64,000 nucleotides of DNA, from NCBI RefSeq assembly GCF_000002075.1, contig NW_004797601.1:337807-401806 (forward strand), read 5' to 3'. The notes beneath the pieces were generated by a model. The model did not search any database. It had not been told where the DNA came from and saw nothing but the letters and a program-made list of their open reading frames with translations. Below, piece by piece: positions 22,753-64,000 of the stretch (position 1 is the stretch's first letter; every line of letters starts with the position of its first letter). Source of the stretch: Aplysia californica. Lineage: Eukaryota > Mollusca > Gastropoda > Aplysiida > Aplysiidae. Position numbers and translations under genes: made by a program.

Positions 22753-23727
22753 CGAGGGCTGTCCCACGGAAAACCGGAATTTGGCTGTAATTTGAAAACT
22801 ATTCAATATTTTCACATTCTGTAAACGCACACTTGTAAAACAATCATTTAGAAATTTCCCGATTGAGCACCATGAGCATCGCACAAACCAAACGAGCACA
22901 GCATTTCTCAAAAGATGGCTACCCCCTTGGAAAATTGGTCAAGGGTAGAAGTGAGGTCTGTCATTCGGTTTCTGACCGCAAAAGGTCTCAAACCTCTAGA
23001 AATACACACTGAAATAAAGTCAGTTTATGGGGAGAAAGTAATGGCATAGTCACAGGTATATGAGTGATGTCGTGAGTTCAAAGCCGGGCACTCCGATATC
23101 AATGACAAAGTTTACCCAGGATCTTGTTTTTCTGCCAAGACTGAGGACAACAAGAGTCGCGTTAACGAACTTATTCAAACAGACAGGCGCCTAAAAATTT
23201 GCGAAATTTGCGAGTCGCTAAACATTTCAAAGTCGACTGTCTATAGGATAGAGTTTGATGAGCTGCACTATTGAAAGGTCTCTGCTTGATGGGTTGAGGC
23301 CGAAAAAGACCAGCGGGATCATTTTGCAGCATGGCAACACAACACCACACACCGCAAACGTCACGAAAGACTGGTTCCAAAGGTTCGGCTAGGAAGTTCT
23401 ACTACACCCCCCTCACAGTCCTGACTTGGCCCTGTCAGATTATCACCTTTTTGAACCAATGAAACGCCATATTTCTGGACAGCGATTCACCGACGACGAA
23501 GACCTCGTGGAAGCCGTGAACGATTGGTTGAAATCCCTTGACGAAAGATTCTTCAGGGAGGGTATCTTCTCCCAGATCCAGCGATGGGAAAAATGTGTCC
23601 AGCGGGATGGTAATTACATTGAGAAATAAAGCACATGTTGAGGTATGATGTGTTACAGTTTTATTATAATAGGACAAAGATTTTTGCTTTTACGGACCTT
23701 TTACGGTTTTCCGTGGGACAGCCCTCG
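22753..23727 (+). mobile_element. Mariner element, internally deleted
   Basis: 975 bases between TA dinucleotides (22751-22752 and 23728-23729). The terminal inverted repeats begin CGAGGGCTGTCCCACGGAAA and match at 24 of the first 25 bases. A transposase reading frame starts near 22872 and ends at 23629. Recognisable pieces are the N-terminal region, FAAWQHNTTPHTANVTKDW, and the catalytic-end block HPPHSPDLALSDYHLFEPMK with the third Asp of a DD34D triad. Mariner elements are usually near 1.3 kb. The part between the helix-turn-helix region and PHTA is missing, and the frame carries several stops, so it cannot make a transposase. Confidence 0.88.
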
Positions 23728-24011
23728 TACCTGTCTTTAACCAACTGACTTACTCACAGACTGACAGAAAGACAGTGATGTGAAATTGTGAAAAGTGAAA
23801 TACGCAGTGACTCGCCATTCTAATTACTATTGTAAAGTTCAGCACTATTTCTGCACAAAGACAAACATATATCTATGAAGAGTATCCGGAATAATATTTT
23901 CAAACAAACTGATGGCTGTCGCAAGTGATGCCACAAGGATATTCGATTTTCTTGTTAGCATCAGAGTCTTACACAAGCCAAGAAGGTCTTTTCTTTATTT
24001 CTTTTCTTTTT

Positions 24012-24120
24012 TAACGTAGGTTTTTTTGATGCACCATCAACACAATTTAGATCATTCAGAAGGCAGGCTTTCTTCCCTGAATATGAGCGCCAACCCGGGC
24101 TGAGAGGGATACAGAGGAGG
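24012..24120 (-). mobile_element. SINE-B, 3' half
   Basis: Tail 'CATCAACACAATTTAGATC' and body 'CAACCCGGGCTGAGAGGG' on the plus strand; the tRNA head is absent. Confidence 0.6.
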
Positions 24121-24339
24121 ATCCCACTAAAAGGTTATGCCCTTGTAAACATACCAAATCTGCTTCACTTCTACTAGTAAAAAAAAATGTAACCTTCTGC
24201 TGCAGTTTAGCAGTTTCTTTTTCTGTGGTATACACAACAATTCAAATAGGTAGCATATCAAATCTTTTATATTTACAAACAAAAGGGAAGCATATACAGT
24301 CACACTACCTGTCTCTCAACCCACAGAGCAGACATAATA

Positions 24340-24425
24340 ACAACAATAATAATAATAATAATAATAATGAGAATTTATATAGCACCTAATTCCTAGAAGG
24401 CTCCAAGCGCTGTAAAATACAATTA
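24340..24425 (-). mobile_element. SINE-A, 3' tail fragment
   Basis: (AAT)n tail followed by 'TATATAGCACCTAATTCC' and 'AAGCGCTGTAAAATAC', a diverged SINE-A 3' end. Confidence 0.5.
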
Positions 24426-24486
24426 TCACTCAGCTTTACTGCCAAATCAAAAGACAGAAAATTCACATTATGAGACCATGTAACAA

Positions 24487-24666
24487 CACACACACACACA
24501 GACACGTGGGCGCGCGCGCACACACACACACATACACACAGACACACACACATTACACACACACATCTCCCAGACCTTCCACACACACACACACACACAT
24601 CTGCAAGACCCTCCCCCGAACACACACACACACACACATACATACACACACACACACACTCACACA
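24487..24666. repeat. Interrupted (AC)n tracts
   Basis: Several AC tracts with short unique spacers. They lie in the probable 3' UTR region of NSMAF, just below its stop codon. Confidence 0.9.
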
Positions 24667-24726
24667 CAAAATGTCAAATCGGACTCAGAGCCCATAGTGC
24701 ACCAGCATACAGCACCAGAGAGGGAC

Positions 24727-62116
<37,390 letters not shown>

Positions 62117-62364
62117 CTGGAATGACAGAATAAATCTTAATAAACTGTTTGCATGGAATTTTAAAACAGCTTTTTCAGTCTGCTTCAAATAAAGTTTGTA
62201 AAGTTCTCCAATAGTATGCACCCATAATAACATACATTCAAGCACCCACTCATTGTGAAATCAGTGGGAAGCAGAAATCTTTTGGTAGAACAAATTACAC
62301 TACTAATATTTATGTACATGTTGACAAAGAATAACAATAAAACTTGCTCTGACTGCCAACTATA

Positions 62365-62520
62365 TAAAGGCAATCACCTGTACAAACGGCCACTTCCCAT
62401 TTCCCCCCCTTGCATGTTTTTGCATTACAATGACACTGTATAAGATGTCAACCTGTCTAACACAGCCACTTTCTCCAAGACAATGATGGCTGATGGGCAA
62501 TTGGCTTAATTGAGACTTAT
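62365..62520. mobile_element. Pogo-like MITE, diverged
   Basis: 'AATCACCTGTACAAACGGCC', 'CCCCCCTTGCATGTTT', 'GACACTGTATAAGATGTC'. Confidence 0.6.
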
Positions 62521-64000
62521 ACAATTTTGACTGAATAATTTCCAGACCTGAAAATCTGTTTGCTTTGGACATGTCCACTATGTGCATTCCAAACAGTATA
62601 GCAGCATGCCTACAGCTCAACAATCACTCGATTGTTTTTTTAAACAGATCATGGCAGCGGAGGGAAGGAAGTTTAGTCTTGTTGAGAGGTAGAAAAAGGC
62701 TTGGAGAAAAGGCTGCGTCGATCCGGACACGATGACGTGTCCATTTAAGCTCTCATGTATATTCGGAAACGTGTGTCTTTCTACTATAGCATGAACGCGA
62801 GAAGGTGCATAGCGGGTCTTTTTCTTTTTTGCTTCTCCATCTTTTTGGACCAATGCATCTTTGAAGTTTGCATAAAATTGCTGTGACCATGAAATGCGCA
62901 ATCGACGTTGGAGGGTGCTGAAAACCAATCTCAACCAGAAAAGACCTTGGGGGGCAGGGCTGAGGTTCCACAGGATCGTGTCCGTATCCGAATAGTCACA
63001 TCGTAGAGAAAAACAGTTGAGAGAGATGAAGAAACAAACCAAAAATAAATTTAGAATGTAATTTCGATCTCTAACATAAAATTTTAAAACCAAGTGACTA
63101 TTTCTCCGAACGCTCCGGAAAATAAACTTGATCTCTCTTTCCCTGACCTGTTTACGTTCTCGAGATTTTTTTGTTATTTGCGAGAGTTCGGCATCATCTC
63201 TCATTCTGCCATTCTGCGAGGACTGGGAAGAAGCATTTGTGCATCAAATTTAATTTCTAGAGCTAGAGATTTTTAGATGTCTGAATATTCAGATACTTCA
63301 ATTGCACTTACTTACTTACTTTATTTGGTTGCGACAACGTTCCCGGACTATGCTTTATTTGAAATGCTTTCAAAAAGGTACTGCAAGAAAACAAGACTGC
63401 TCTACTTTGGCAGTAACAGCGATGCCAACCACAGAAAACCGAAATGAGTATTGGGAAATATGAAAATGTGTATTTTCAGGAGAAAATGTGCATTCCCCAC
63501 GACCAACCAACTAGTAAGAGTAAAATGTTAAGGGGGTCCAGCAAAATTTCCTGAAAAAAAATTACTAGCTCACCAGCACGAAAAAAGGAGCACACATGCG
63601 TACAATATACATGTATCCAGTCAACAACATGTTAGTGTTCAATGTCGTACTGGGGTCTTGTTTGACTTAAGTATTTCAGTCTATTTTATACCTGTAATAT
63701 TTTCCTCTCATTATTTTATATATAAAAAATAAATCCTGCTTTGAGAGTTCGGAAGGGCCTAGAACAAATATTTCGACTATCAAGAACCTTTCTGGGTGTC
63801 ATGATTCATATTATGAACTGACAGACTCAAATTATTGCTCAAACTCAGAGAAAAGCGATAACTTGAATGGCTTTAAGTAGACCCATGCACTGTGACAGTA
63901 GTAACAACTGTGGTAAGGTAAGATGCAGTGACACTGAAAATCTACCAGTCTTGAACAGAAAGCTACAACATACACTGTAGGTATAATTTACTATCACCCA
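62521..64000. other. No feature recognised
   Basis: Upstream side of NSMAF. I looked on the minus strand for a short first coding exon ending two bases into an Arg codon and found no ATG-led candidate. No RNA gene or repeat family was recognised. Confidence 0.45.

Noticed and set aside
62933-62971. First NSMAF exon ending EPQPCPPR with donor at AG|GT
   Set aside because: The phase fits, but the frame starts at GTG with no ATG and has no resemblance to the FAN N-terminus.
63148-63204. First NSMAF exon from ATG at about 63204 (MRDDAELSQITKKSRERKQ)
   Set aside because: The donor after this ATG is in phase 0, whereas exon 62018-62116 needs two bases of an Arg codon.

Overview
This is intron-rich, AT-rich eukaryotic DNA crowded with microsatellites and short interspersed elements. 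The protein content (an animal NSMAF/FAN orthologue), tRNA-headed SINEs with a 'GTGGCCTAGTGGTTAGGC' head, and many small TIR elements point to an invertebrate, most likely a mollusc and perhaps a gastropod. The species is inferred, not shown. Two assembly gaps (25041-25486 and 43738-44185) both lie next to microsatellites.

Layout. 1-5200: no gene recognised; one LINE-derived remnant, a fold-back pair of short repeats and trinucleotide repeats. 5201-7404 (+): the last two exons of an unidentified gene, ending in a long Arg/Asp/Ser-rich tail, followed by a decayed tandem repeat that begins inside the stop-codon region. 7405-24726: intergenic or UTR sequence with SINEs, MITEs, a pogo-like element and an internally deleted mariner. 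24727-62116 (-): NSMAF (FAN, factor associated with neutral sphingomyelinase activation). I could place 31 coding exons, all joining in phase, that give about 905 residues with the PH-BEACH, BEACH and WD40 regions. Only the first short coding exon is missing. 62117-64000: nothing recognised.

The NSMAF introns carry most of the mobile DNA: a 3.5 kb Sola-like DNA transposon on the opposite strand with a nearly intact transposase; a hAT-like TIR element that ends 12 bases inside an intron from a splice donor; a 2.2 kb TIR element that contains a SINE; a 1.1 kb TIR element with a MITE inside it; and many pogo-like MITEs. Several insertions are nested, which gives a relative order of activity.

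The most unusual observation is that at least five different short repeat families (two with tRNA heads, two with a shared GCGGGTGGTTGG head, one with an undefined head) end in what looks like one 3' module: a short stem around a similar TGACCTTA...TTGTGTTG loop. The stem bases differ between families but still pair. This looks like a shared, covarying tail hairpin.
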